Assembly: GCF_017488845.2 (NCBI RefSeq)
Contig: NZ_CP083371.1
Span: 992,001 to 1,056,000 of the forward strand
Source: Ensifer canadensis
GTDB lineage: Bacteria; Pseudomonadota; Alphaproteobacteria; Rhizobiales; Rhizobiaceae
Reading direction: 5' to 3'
Length of the DNA: 64,000 nt
The notes beneath the pieces were generated by a model, which was not told the DNA's origin, searched no databases, and worked only from the letters and a program-made list of their open reading frames with translations. Shown here piece by piece: positions 7,231 through 15,367 of the stretch (positions are counted from its first letter, which is position 1; each line of letters opens with the position of its first letter). Both the position numbers and the translations under genes were made by a program.

Positions 7231-7955
7231 AACCTCTGATCCTTATCTGCCCGCGCAACGTGGACATCTACCTCCTGCTCACGCACATCCTGAACGTCGA
7301 TGGCTTCCGAACCGTGCTGGCCAGTGAAGAAGAGGTCGTCGAGAAAGCAGCGGCGATGAAGCCGGAGGTGATTATCCTGGATACAGGCACAGACGCGGCA
7401 TCGACTTTAAGGACAGCCGCGGCGATCAGATCCAACGAGATCACTGCCGCAATCCCAACGATCGCCCTCGTTGCAGCCGGCGAGGAGCGGCATTATCTGG
7501 ATCTATTGAAGGCCGGCGTAGATGAAAACTTCGTTCGGCCCGTGTTGCCCATTAGGCTATTGAATTATCTTCATTCTCTTTCAAAACTCGCTGCACGGCC
7601 GGCGGCAACAGAACCGCCGTTGACGAACACGCTGGCGGATACATTGGCGTTTGGAGGATTGAAAATTCGGGTGGGGCGGCGGCTGGTGATATATGAAGGG
7701 CGCGAGGTGCAACTCGGACCAATCGAGTTCAAGTTGTTGAGCCGGCTTCTCGAGGCTCCCGGCAACGTCTTCTCCCGCCAACAATTGATCGAGGTCGCCT
7801 GGCCGCCAAACCTCTATGTTCAGTCGCGCACCGTCGATGTGCACATCGGCCACCTGCGTCGTTCGCTGCGACGCCTGACCGGCGGCAATCTCATCCGCAC
7901 AGTCAGGGCGTCAGGCTACGTCGTGGAACTTAAGCCGTCTATAGGAGAAGGTTGA
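7227..7955 (+). CDS. Orphan PhoB/OmpR-type regulator with degenerate receiver
   Basis: The 242-residue protein has a receiver-like domain (about 1-120) and a winged-helix domain (about 140-235) with FSRQQLIEVAWPPN and VDVHIGHLRRSLRR. The receiver keeps the Asp in VIILDTG but has CPRN where the acidic pair should be and VRPV in place of KP, so it is probably phosphorylation-independent or senses a ligand. No kinase is adjacent. CGGAGG precedes the ATG by about 8 bases, and the gene is also coupled to the 13-codon leader. A palindrome and direct repeats begin at its stop codon and lie before the synthase gene, so it likely controls that gene (inference). It is a paralogue of the regulator at 2311-3006. 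Confidence 0.85.
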   Translation: MKPLILICPRNVDIYLLLTHILNVDGFRTVLASEEEVVEKAAAMKPEVIILDTGTDAASTLRTAAAIRSNEITAAIPTIALVAAGEERHYLDLLKAGVDENFVRPVLPIRLLNYLHSLSKLAARPAATEPPLTNTLADTLAFGGLKIRVGRRLVIYEGREVQLGPIEFKLLSRLLEAPGNVFSRQQLIEVAWPPNLYVQSRTVDVHIGHLRRSLRRLTGGNLIRTVRASGYVVELKPSIGEG

Positions 7956-8001
7956 TTCAGTAATACTGAATGTCTTGAATTTAGTATCTTATAATTCAGT
8001 A
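7955..8001. promoter_or_regulatory. Palindrome plus direct repeats upstream of the synthase gene, candidate operator
   Basis: ATTCAGTA-A-TACTGAAT is a perfect 17-base palindrome (7955-7971). A one-mismatch copy ATTTAGTA lies at 7979-7986 and an exact copy ATTCAGTA at 7994-8001, 15 bases apart. The block sits between the regulator and the synthase, about 130 bases before the synthase start. PhoB-type regulators bind repeated half-sites, so this is a good candidate site for the neighbouring regulator. Confidence 0.5.
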
Positions 8002-8132
8002 AAATGTGAGTTATTGTTTAAGCTCCTGTTTTTGTATTTTGCAGAAGATTCAAAAATATTTGCACAATGCTTCGTTGAATAGGATCGTTACAACAGCCAG
8101 TCTCCACTCAATTCATGTTCTGGAGGCACGAA

Positions 8133-9416
8133 ATGTCGATAAACACTAAAACCGGTCCGAACGGCGCAAGTAGGAGCCTTCGCCGGAATACCGATAGTCT
8201 CATCCGCCATTCGCGAAGCCACTTCGATGCTGCGCATTTCCATGGGCTCATGGCCCTCTATGCGCGCCCTTCAGTCGGTCGAGCTGTCGTTCTACCGCAT
8301 GAAGGCGAGCGCCGTGTCGTTGATTTCGTGCGCTGCTCCTATCTAGGGCTCGATAATCATCCGAAGATTATCGATGGCGCAATCGAAGCGCTGATCAATT
8401 ATGGAGCCTTGCATTGGTCTTGCGCGCGAACCCGCCTCAATTTCGCGATCATCGGCGAACTCGAGTTGGCCCTGTCAGAGTTGTTCGATGCGCACGTGAT
8501 TGCGTTCAGCACTGTGCTGGCCGCAAACATGAGTGCACTTCCGTTGATCGCTTCCGGTCACCTGACAGGTGGCGCCAAGCCCGTGATGGTTTTTGACCGC
8601 CTCGCCCATGCGACGCTTGCCTATCACAAGGGAACGCTCGCTGGTGAAACCAAGGTCGAAACGATTGAGCACAATGACATCGAAGCGCTCGAGGCACTTT
8701 GTAAAAAAAATCCTGCAGTTGCCTACATTTGCGACGGCGTCTATTCCATGGGAGGTTGTGTCAAGCTCGAACAACTGCGCCAGTTGCAAGACCGTTACGG
8801 CTTGTTCCTCTATTTCGACGACGCCCACGGCATCTCCATCTTCGGAGGCAACGGCGAAGGCTTTGCCCGGTCACAGATTGACGGGTCGCTCGGTGACCGC
8901 ACGATTATTGCAGCATCTCTGGGCAAGGGTTTTGGCGCCTCAGGCGGGTTGCTGATGCTCGGCAACGACCACCAGGAGCAGCTCTTTCGACGGTTCGGGG
9001 TTGCTCATGCATTTTCTGCATCTTTGAATGTAGCGGCGATCGGCGCTGCACTCGCATCCCAAGCCTTGCACCGCACGCCGGAACTCCAAAATCTGCAGCT
9101 TGAGCTGCAGTCACGCATTGCTCTGTTTGACTGCCTCGTTCCAACCCAGCAGCGCGGTTCCTCTCTGCCGATACGAACAGTCGAGATCGGTGACGAATTA
9201 AGAGCAATCGCGGCGGCGAGAACTTTGCTGAATAGAGGATTCTACACATCGGCAATTTTCTTTCCGACCGTTCAAAAAGGCCGCGCCGGATTGCGCATAT
9301 GTCCGACAGCGGGACACAGCGAGGGCGATATCAAGGCAATCGGCGAAGCGATCGTTGCCGTCCTCGAAGAGTTCGAGCAAGCGGGGGTGGGCTCAAATGC
9401 TGACTTCCAACGCTAA
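8133..9416 (+). CDS. PLP-dependent alpha-oxoamine synthase family enzyme (BioF/KBL/SPT/CqsA-like)
   Basis: The 427-residue protein is a fold-type I PLP enzyme. It has YLGLDNHPKI (substrate entry), an internal CARTRLN stretch, FDRLAHATL (the His region that stacks on PLP), CDGVYSMGG, then YFDDAHGISIFGGNGEG with the PLP-binding Asp and His. IIAASLGKGFGASGG contains the Schiff-base lysine. The family condenses an amino acid with an acyl-CoA or acyl-ACP to give an alpha-amino ketone. Members make biotin precursors, sphinganine precursors or the CAI-1/LAI-1 quorum signals. No biotin or sphingolipid genes are near, so a signal or specialised lipid is plausible but unproven. The start at 8133 is chosen for TGGAGG upstream. 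The next gene overlaps its end. Confidence 0.75.
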   Translation: MSINTKTGPNGASRSLRRNTDSLIRHSRSHFDAAHFHGLMALYARPSVGRAVVLPHEGERRVVDFVRCSYLGLDNHPKIIDGAIEALINYGALHWSCARTRLNFAIIGELELALSELFDAHVIAFSTVLAANMSALPLIASGHLTGGAKPVMVFDRLAHATLAYHKGTLAGETKVETIEHNDIEALEALCKKNPAVAYICDGVYSMGGCVKLEQLRQLQDRYGLFLYFDDAHGISIFGGNGEGFARSQIDGSLGDRTIIAASLGKGFGASGGLLMLGNDHQEQLFRRFGVAHAFSASLNVAAIGAALASQALHRTPELQNLQLELQSRIALFDCLVPTQQRGSSLPIRTVEIGDELRAIAAARTLLNRGFYTSAIFFPTVQKGRAGLRICPTAGHSEGDIKAIGEAIVAVLEEFEQAGVGSNADFQR

Positions 9417-9774
9417 ATTCGGCTTACCCACGACCGCCAGTGAGCTGTGCATTGAGGTTCCAGGCGCCGCATATGTCGTCAGACGCCTGGCAGAACGTCC
9501 CGCACTTGGCCAACTGCTCCAGACGGACGACGGCGACCTCATTAAATTTGTCGCTGGCGGGAAGATCACAATGTGGGCGCGCGGCAAACGATTGTTTCTG
9601 TTTGTGGAGGCAAGTGACCTCCTCACGCGTATCGCGATCGAAGACGTTCTGGCCGTGGAGCTTAGTTCCATCCACCCGACGCTTCCGACCTTGCTGCTGT
9701 GGCATGCCGCCACGTTCGATCGCCTGCAATTTCCGCACCATCGTGAACAAGGGCGACCTTCAATTCCAGTGTAG
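9397..9774 (+). CDS. Small protein of unknown function overlapping the synthase gene
   Basis: The 125-residue protein starts at ATG 9397 inside the last codons of the synthase (20-base overlap), with GGGGG upstream, so the two are probably coupled. I do not recognise it securely. The middle (FVAGGKITMWARGKRLFLFVEASD) looks like alternating strands of a small beta-rich domain, and the weak pattern recalls DUF2218-type proteins. It has no signal peptide or membrane segment. Co-translation suggests that it assists or binds the product of the synthase (inference). Confidence 0.55.
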   Translation: MLTSNAKFGLPTTASELCIEVPGAAYVVRRLAERPALGQLLQTDDGDLIKFVAGGKITMWARGKRLFLFVEASDLLTRIAIEDVLAVELSSIHPTLPTLLLWHAATFDRLQFPHHREQGRPSIPV

Positions 9775-9876
9775 CGACATGCGCGAAACATGGGCTTTCT
9801 CACGCCAGTGAGGCCGCCGCTTCCGCCTCAACCCAATGGAGTGAACCGGCTATGATCCCTAAAAGTCTATTGGCGC

Positions 9877-10272
9877 TCAAGGCGAGCTGGCCTGTTTCAG
9901 TCTTGCAAAGAGCGTATCCGATATCTCGAATTCGCGGGCCTTGCCCCGTCCGAGCGCGTTCTTCGCCCAGCCTTCCCTCAAAAGGCCGCGGGCAACCAGC
10001 TGGTCGATCGGCTCTGCCGCTCCGCCCCGCGTCAATCCTGTCTTTTCCGTGATGTTTGTCAGAGTCAGCGGGATGTTGGCCAGGTGCAAGGTATAAAGCA
10101 GGCTCAGCATTCCCAGCTGCTTGAGGCGAGCCTGCGGGGTCTCTCCCTCTACCGGATTGTCCATGATCTCGCTCATTGCGAGCGACGAAAACGTAATGCT
10201 CTGCCAGCGGGCGTCAAATGACGTTGGCATGGATTTAACTGTCATTTTTGTGACACGCAGGCGATCTGACAA
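9877..10272 (-). CDS. Winged-helix (MarR/RctA-like) regulator divergent from the virB operon
   Basis: The protein of up to 131 residues has a winged-helix pattern: LKQLGMLSLLYTLHLANIPLTLTNITEKTGLTRGGAAEPIDQLVARGLLREG, like MarR proteins. It lies divergent from the type IV secretion operon. In rhizobial plasmids of this class the repressor RctA controls virB and tra genes and lies near virB, so an RctA-like role is attractive (inference from position and fold). The start is uncertain: TTG 10272 has GGAG 4 bases upstream, while ATG 10245 has no clear SD. Dyads GTCA-AA-TGAC (10213-10222) and GTCA-N6-TGAC (10241-10254) near its 5' end could be operators. Confidence 0.65.
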   Translation of the reverse strand: MSDRLRVTKMTVKSMPTSFDARWQSITFSSLAMSEIMDNPVEGETPQARLKQLGMLSLLYTLHLANIPLTLTNITEKTGLTRGGAAEPIDQLVARGLLREGWAKNALGRGKAREFEISDTLFARLKQASSP

Positions 10273-10316
10273 ATCGCTCCCCCATGGTCTCTCTAGTTGC
10301 TCCGCGAGGTTTTCGC

Positions 10317-10838
10317 ATGGTTTTCAGCATCTCTAAGATCGTCCTATCCGGCTCTTTGTCGATTGCAATATATGCCGTGTACGAGACTAAATCCTATGCG
10401 GATAATTGGGCATGTGAAGTCCTTCTTTGCCTGTCGAACCCTGGCGGCCCAACCGAGTTCGCGGAATGCCGGCCGTCAATCCACAAGCTTTGGAAACATT
10501 TGGCGGAGGGGCGGTCCTTCCCCGTCTGTAGCGGTATCGGTTTTCGAGCGTCTCGTCCGGGGTATGAGCCCTATTACTGCGAAGCTGGGTATCGGCTGAG
10601 CCAGCGTAGTGGAGACCGCGGCCGCGAAGCGACATGCATTTCGTTGCGGCCGGTCCCAACAGGCAACGACAGTTGTACGAGGCGGTGGCTGGACGGGCGA
10701 CAGGCGGGTCAATGGGAATGGGCACAAGGACGACGCGTATGCGTAGCGTACCGGCTGAAACCGCCGCATGTGCGCCAACACCCCCGCTTCGTCGACCTAA
10801 CGATTGATGGGGTGGCGCCCCAACGTGTGTGGTTTTGA
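10317..10838 (+). CDS. TrbM/KikA-like conjugal transfer protein
   Basis: The 173-residue protein starts MVFSISKIVLSGSLSIAIYA, an export signal. It then has the Cys-rich pattern of TrbM/KikA proteins: WACEVLLCLSNPGGPTEFAEC, FPVC, and later Cys residues that probably form disulphides in the periplasm. GAGG precedes the ATG at 10317; an earlier in-frame ATG (10284) lacks the signal pattern. Family members occur in conjugation operons next to VirB1-like genes, as here. Their exact role in mating-pair formation is unclear. It is the first gene of the virB operon. Confidence 0.75.
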   Translation: MVFSISKIVLSGSLSIAIYAVYETKSYADNWACEVLLCLSNPGGPTEFAECRPSIHKLWKHLAEGRSFPVCSGIGFRASRPGYEPYYCEAGYRLSQRSGDRGREATCISLRPVPTGNDSCTRRWLDGRQAGQWEWAQGRRVCVAYRLKPPHVRQHPRFVDLTIDGVAPQRVWF

Positions 10839-10842
10839 TCCG

Positions 10843-11532
10843 ATGCCCGTCCTATTCGTCGAATTGGCTGAGACCTGCGCACCGACGATCTCAAGCGAGA
10901 TCCTCGCGGCTGTCGTCAGCATTGAAAGCGGCATTGCGCCGTTGGCGATCCGTATCAACAGTGATTATCCGCTCGGCGCTCCGCCGCGCGATATCGTCGA
11001 AGCCGCCGATATTGCGACCAGGCTCATTGCCGAGGGCCATAGCGTGGATCTCGGGCTCGGGGGCCTAAGCCCGTCTGACCTTGCGAGCATGGGAATGAGC
11101 ATCGTCGATGGCTTTGACCCGTGCGAGAACCTCAAGGCCACGGCGCACCTTCTGACGCAATACCGGGTCGCTGCGGACCGCGCGGGGTTCGAAGGCACAG
11201 AGCTCGAAGCCGTCACGCTGCGCGCCTACTTCGGTCGGGGCGATGCAAAGATCGGTGAGATCGTCGGATACGACCGCCGTGTTCAAATAGAAGAGGAGCG
11301 GTTGAAGCCACGCCTGGCCGAGCTCGTACTGGAAGATGTCACGCAGCAGGCACGGTCGCCGCACCGAGCAATGGGTGGCGGCGACATTGACCCAATGCCG
11401 AATGAAGGCGTCCCGCCGGGCGGAGCCGTAAAGGCACAAGAGGTTCAGCCGTTGTCCCGCGGCGGTCAGGATGACTGGGATGTATTCGCTTCGAAAGCGG
11501 GCTCTTCGGTTGTCGTTTTTTCCAAACAATAA
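10843..11532 (+). CDS. virB1: VirB1-like lytic transglycosylase
   Basis: The 229-residue protein has the transglycosylase pattern: AAVVSIESGIAPLAIRIN carries the catalytic Glu, and LGLGGLSPSDLASMGMS matches the G-L-G-Q-I-N-x-x-N region of the family. In VirB systems this enzyme opens the peptidoglycan so that the channel and pilus can be built. I use ATG 10843, just after the TrbM stop. No clear signal peptide follows from this start. The C-terminus (after about 165) is low-complexity, as in VirB1 proteins. Confidence 0.8.
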   Translation: MPVLFVELAETCAPTISSEILAAVVSIESGIAPLAIRINSDYPLGAPPRDIVEAADIATRLIAEGHSVDLGLGGLSPSDLASMGMSIVDGFDPCENLKATAHLLTQYRVAADRAGFEGTELEAVTLRAYFGRGDAKIGEIVGYDRRVQIEEERLKPRLAELVLEDVTQQARSPHRAMGGGDIDPMPNEGVPPGGAVKAQEVQPLSRGGQDDWDVFASKAGSSVVVFSKQ

Positions 11533-11543
11533 AGGAGTTTCGA

Positions 11544-11840
11544 ATGGCCTTACGATCGCATCTAAAGCCTGTTGCGGCGTCGATATTGATCACCGCAGCG
11601 ACGACCTTGGCGATGATGGAACCAGCCTTCGCCCAGGCCGCTGGCATTGAAAACGTGCTTCAGAACATTGTCGATATGCTGACCGGCAATATCGCGCGCC
11701 TGCTCGCGGTCATCGCCATCATAGTCATCTGCATCTCCTGGATGTTCGGTTACATGGATCTGCGCAAGGCAGGATTTTGGATCATCGGTATCGGCGGCAT
11801 CTTCGGCGCCACTGAACTGGTCAACACGATCGTCGGATGA
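11544..11840 (+). CDS. virB2: VirB2-like major pilin
   Basis: The 98-residue prepilin has a long signal peptide ending AFAQA (cleavage near residue 31) and two hydrophobic helices (LLAVIAIIVICISWMFGYM and FWIIGIGGIFGATELVNTIV) around the loop DLRKAG. This is the typical VirB2/TrbC layout. The Shine-Dalgarno AAAGGAG is strong, as expected for the most abundant subunit. The stop overlaps the virB3 start. Confidence 0.9.
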   Translation: MALRSHLKPVAASILITAATTLAMMEPAFAQAAGIENVLQNIVDMLTGNIARLLAVIAIIVICISWMFGYMDLRKAGFWIIGIGGIFGATELVNTIVG

Positions 11841-12163
11841 TGCTCATGTCGCGCGCTGCTGCTGTTGAGGAAGACACGCTATTACTTGCTTGCACGCGTC
11901 CCATCATGGTTGCCGGGGTGACGATGGAGGCGATGGCGATCAACGTGATGCTGACGTTCATCGTCGCCGGCTCGATTGTCTATGCCCTGGTTGGCGTGGT
12001 TCTCCATCTCGCTTTCAAAGCACTCGTCAAGCACGACCATAATATGTTTCGCGTCCTCGTTGCCTGCATTGAAACGCGAGGCAGGGCGCGCAACGCGGTT
12101 CTGTGGGGAGGCTCGACTGTCACTCCCTTGCGCCTTGATCATGTTTTGGCCGGGAGGATCTAG
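11837..12163 (+). CDS. virB3: VirB3-like inner-membrane protein
   Basis: The 108-residue protein has the VirB3 pattern: LLLACTRPIMVAGVTMEAMAINV, a transmembrane helix (VMLTFIVAGSIVYALVGVVLHLAF) and a short cytoplasmic end. VirB3 works with the VirB4 ATPase in the inner membrane. It overlaps virB2 by 4 bases, and the VirB4 start follows its stop after 3 bases. Confidence 0.85.
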   Translation: MMLMSRAAAVEEDTLLLACTRPIMVAGVTMEAMAINVMLTFIVAGSIVYALVGVVLHLAFKALVKHDHNMFRVLVACIETRGRARNAVLWGGSTVTPLRLDHVLAGRI

Positions 12164-12166
12164 ACC

Positions 12167-14533
12167 TTGACTAGTCTTGCTAAGTTCAAAGCCCGCGAAC
12201 TGGAACCGGAAACCTTTATTCCCTACGTCCGTCATATCGATGAGACCGTCATTGGCCTCGACTCTCGCGCTTTGATGTCGGTCATCGCCCTTGAAGGCAT
12301 CGCTTTTGAAACAGCTGATCCCCTCGATATCAATGCGTTTCACCGCGATCTCAACACGCTTTATCGCAACATCGCCGATGAGCGGTTGGCGCTATGGGCA
12401 CATGTCATCCGTCGGCGCGACAATGACTATCCGCACGGCATTTATGCCAATGCCTTCTCCGCCAGCCTCAATCAAAAATACCGCGACAGGATGGTTGGCG
12501 AGGATCTCTTTCGCAACGATCTCTATCTGACGCTGGTGTGGCATCCGGCCCGCCATCCTGCCCGCAAGATCGCATCGTTGCTGACCAGGCTAAAGACCGC
12601 ACGGGCCACTGGCTTCGAACTTGATCGCCAGGCCCTCAAACATCTGGTCGACGTGACGACCGACGTCTCAGCCGGCTTGGCGCGCTTCGCGCCGCGCATT
12701 TTATCGATCTATGAGCACAACGGCATTGTCTTTTCTGAGCCGAGTGAGGTGCTCCATCAACTGGTCGGCGGCAGGCGAGAACCGATCCCGCTTACGCAAG
12801 GGCGCATTTCTTCAGCGATTTACTCCGACCGGGTCATCATTGGCCGGGAAACCGCCGAGATACGACATGAAGCCGCGAGCCGTTTCGCCGGCATGTTCGG
12901 GTTCAAGGAGTACCCGGCGCGCACCCGCACTGGCATGCTTGATGACCTGCTGACGGCACCGTTCGAGCTCATCCTCACTCAGTCATTCGCCTTTGTCAGC
13001 AAGGCCGACGCCAAGGTGATAATGGGGCGCAAGCAGAACCAGATGGTCAGCGCTGGCGACAGGGCAAGTTCACAACTGCACGAGCTTGCAGACGCCCTCG
13101 ACGATCTGGAATCAAACCGGTTCGCCCTGGGCGAACATCATCTGACGCTCGCAGTCTTTGCGCCATCGGTGACGGAGCTCAATGACAATCTGGCAAAGTC
13201 GCGCGCGCACCTCACAAATGGGGGTGCAGTCGTTGCCCGTGAGGATCTCGGGCTCGAAGCAGCCTGGTGGGCGCAGCTTCCGGGCAATTTTCGCTATCGG
13301 GCCCGCTCTGGCGCAATCACGTCCAAAAATTTCGCCGCTCTTTCGCCGTTCCATTCCTATCCCCGCGGTCAGGAGCACGGTAACGAATGGGGCCCCGCCG
13401 TCGCTCTCCTGAAAACCGCGTCCGGATCGCCGTTCTATTTCAACTTCCACCATGGTGATCTCGGCAATACTTTCGTCTGCGGCCCGACAGGATCGGGCAA
13501 AACCGTCGTCGTCAATTTCATGCTCTCCCAGTTGCAGAAGCATGATCCGCATATTGTCTTCTTCGATAAGGACCGCGGCGCCGATCTGTTCGTGCGCGCC
13601 GCAGGCGGGATTTATCTGCCGCTGCGAAATGGTGTGCCAACCGGATGCGCACCTCTTAAGGGTCTTGAGCTCACGCCGCAGAACAAGGTCTTTCTGTCCC
13701 AATGGATCGCGAAGCTTGTCGGCTCGAAGGCGTGTGAGCTTTCCGTTACCGAAGTCCGCGATATTGCCGGCGCCATCGAGGGAATTGCTGACCTTTCGCG
13801 CGATGAGCGCACCATAGGGGCGCTGCGTGCTTTCCTTGACAACACCGATCCCGAGGGCATAGCGGCGCGCCTGCGTCGCTGGGAAAAAGGTGGGCCGCTT
13901 GGCTGGGTGTTCGACAATGAGGCCGACGACATAGGCATCGGCGCGAAGTTCCTCGGCTATGACATGACGCATTTTCTCGACAATGAGGAAATCCGCACGC
14001 CACTGATGGCCTATCTGTTTTATCGGGTCGAGCAGTTGATCGACGGTCGCCGGATCATCATCGTCGTCGACGAATTCTGGAAGGCGCTTGCCGACGAGGC
14101 CTTCCGCGATCTTGCCCAAAACAAGCTGAAGACGATCCGCAAGCAGAACGGATTGATGCTGTTTGCCACGCAAAGCCCACGCGACGCTATCGGTTCACCG
14201 ATTGCACATACGATCATCGAACAATGCCCGACACAGCTATTCATGCCGAATGCGCGTGGAAGTCATGGCGATTATGTCGATGGTTTCAAGCTGACGGAGC
14301 GTGAGTTCGAACTGATATCGTGTGCACTCTCCAACGATGCGAGGCGGTTTATCGTCAAGCAGGGCCACAACAGTGTTGTCGCCGAACTCAATCTCGCAGG
14401 CTTCGACGATGAACTCGCCGTGTTGTCTGGGCGCACCGCCAATGTCGAACTGGGGGATCGTATCCGTGCGGACGTAGGAGACGATCCGTCCGCCTGGTTG
14501 CCGCTGTTCCAGCAAATGAGGAGTAAAAGCTGA
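12167..14533 (+). CDS. virB4: VirB4-like type IV secretion ATPase
   Basis: The 788-residue protein has the CagE/VirB4 N-terminal domain and a C-terminal motor domain with Walker A GPTGSGKT (about residues 439-446) and Walker B RIIIVVDEFWKAL (about 628-640). It then has LMLFATQSPRDAI, a conserved VirB4 stretch. VirB4 powers pilus assembly and substrate transfer. The start is TTG 12167, with GGGAGG upstream; no better in-frame start was seen. Length and motifs are complete, so it should be active. Confidence 0.93.
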   Translation: MTSLAKFKARELEPETFIPYVRHIDETVIGLDSRALMSVIALEGIAFETADPLDINAFHRDLNTLYRNIADERLALWAHVIRRRDNDYPHGIYANAFSASLNQKYRDRMVGEDLFRNDLYLTLVWHPARHPARKIASLLTRLKTARATGFELDRQALKHLVDVTTDVSAGLARFAPRILSIYEHNGIVFSEPSEVLHQLVGGRREPIPLTQGRISSAIYSDRVIIGRETAEIRHEAASRFAGMFGFKEYPARTRTGMLDDLLTAPFELILTQSFAFVSKADAKVIMGRKQNQMVSAGDRASSQLHELADALDDLESNRFALGEHHLTLAVFAPSVTELNDNLAKSRAHLTNGGAVVAREDLGLEAAWWAQLPGNFRYRARSGAITSKNFAALSPFHSYPRGQEHGNEWGPAVALLKTASGSPFYFNFHHGDLGNTFVCGPTGSGKTVVVNFMLSQLQKHDPHIVFFDKDRGADLFVRAAGGIYLPLRNGVPTGCAPLKGLELTPQNKVFLSQWIAKLVGSKACELSVTEVRDIAGAIEGIADLSRDERTIGALRAFLDNTDPEGIAARLRRWEKGGPLGWVFDNEADDIGIGAKFLGYDMTHFLDNEEIRTPLMAYLFYRVEQLIDGRRIIIVVDEFWKALADEAFRDLAQNKLKTIRKQNGLMLFATQSPRDAIGSPIAHTIIEQCPTQLFMPNARGSHGDYVDGFKLTEREFELISCALSNDARRFIVKQGHNSVVAELNLAGFDDELAVLSGRTANVELGDRIRADVGDDPSAWLPLFQQMRSKS

Positions 14534-15225
14534 TGATCAGGAAGATGACAGCGATGATCGCTGCGGCCGCAGTGCTTTATGCAACAGGGACCTCAGCGCA
14601 GGGGATCCCGGTTGTCGATAACGCTGCAATCGCCAAACACATAGAGAGCATTGCCCAGTTGACCAAGCAACTGGATACGATGAAGGCGCAGCTTGATCAG
14701 GCGCAGCAGCTTTACGGCTCCCTGAACAAGCTGACCGATATGGCTGATATCGCAACCATCTTGAACGATCCGGCGATCCGCAACGCACTACCCGACGATT
14801 TCTCAGCCGTCCAAGGGCTGCTGAAGGGCTCAGGCGCCGGCGCCTTTGGCGATTCCGCCACGAGGTTCCTCGATGACAACAGCATCTATAAAACCAGCGC
14901 CAACGATTTCTACGCCTCAGAACTTGCTCGTATGCAGAACCGCAACGCCGGTCAGATGAGCCTCGGGCAGCAGATCTATGACGCGGCAACCAAGCGCATC
15001 GATGGCATCGACGAGTTGCGCAAACGGATTGCCGCGGCCGGAGACGCCAAGGACATAGCAGACCTTCAGGCCCGGCTGCTTGCCGAAACCGCCTTTCTCG
15101 AGACGGACACCCTGCGCATGCAGGCACTGCAGATGATCCAGCAAGCGCAGGTTCAGGTTGATCTGCAACGCCAGGCCGAAGACTGGCGCAAACGGATGGA
15201 CGCAATGGGAGCCGCACTCAAATGA
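14533..15225 (+). CDS. virB5: VirB5-like minor pilin
   Basis: The 230-residue protein has a signal peptide (MIRKMTAMIAAAAVLYATGTSAQG) and then a mostly helical, Gln-rich chain (IAQLTKQLDTMKAQLDQAQQLYGSLN), as in VirB5 pilus-tip proteins. It overlaps the virB4 stop. The end (QVQVDLQRQAEDWRKRMDAM) matches the family helix pattern. A small lipoprotein-like ORF overlaps its stop. Confidence 0.85.
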   Translation: MIRKMTAMIAAAAVLYATGTSAQGIPVVDNAAIAKHIESIAQLTKQLDTMKAQLDQAQQLYGSLNKLTDMADIATILNDPAIRNALPDDFSAVQGLLKGSGAGAFGDSATRFLDDNSIYKTSANDFYASELARMQNRNAGQMSLGQQIYDAATKRIDGIDELRKRIAAAGDAKDIADLQARLLAETAFLETDTLRMQALQMIQQAQVQVDLQRQAEDWRKRMDAMGAALK

Positions 15226-15362
15226 CAACGTCGATGCCGACCCGTCTGCTGTTGCCCGCCGCCTGCTCGCACGGTGAGGTTCTCACCGACTTGAACCGCT
15301 TGGCCGAGGCGGTCCGTGGCAAGGCTCGGCTCGAGCGAACGAACAAGGCGTTTGGGGGCTAA
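15222..15362 (+). CDS. 46-residue lipoprotein-like protein between virB5 and virB6, possible entry-exclusion protein
   Basis: The ORF starts at ATG 15222, overlapping the virB5 stop (ATGA), and ends 5 bases before virB6. Near the N-terminus is MPTRLLLPAACSHGE, where LPAAC resembles a lipobox with its Cys. The remainder is short, helical and charged (EVLTDLNRLAEAVRGKARLE). In pKM101 and R388-type operons the entry-exclusion lipoprotein (Eex) gene lies at this same position, between the virB5 and virB6 homologues. The hydrophobic segment here is short, so membrane anchoring is uncertain. Confidence 0.55.
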   Translation: MTTSMPTRLLLPAACSHGEVLTDLNRLAEAVRGKARLERTNKAFGG

Positions 15363-15367
15363 GGCGG

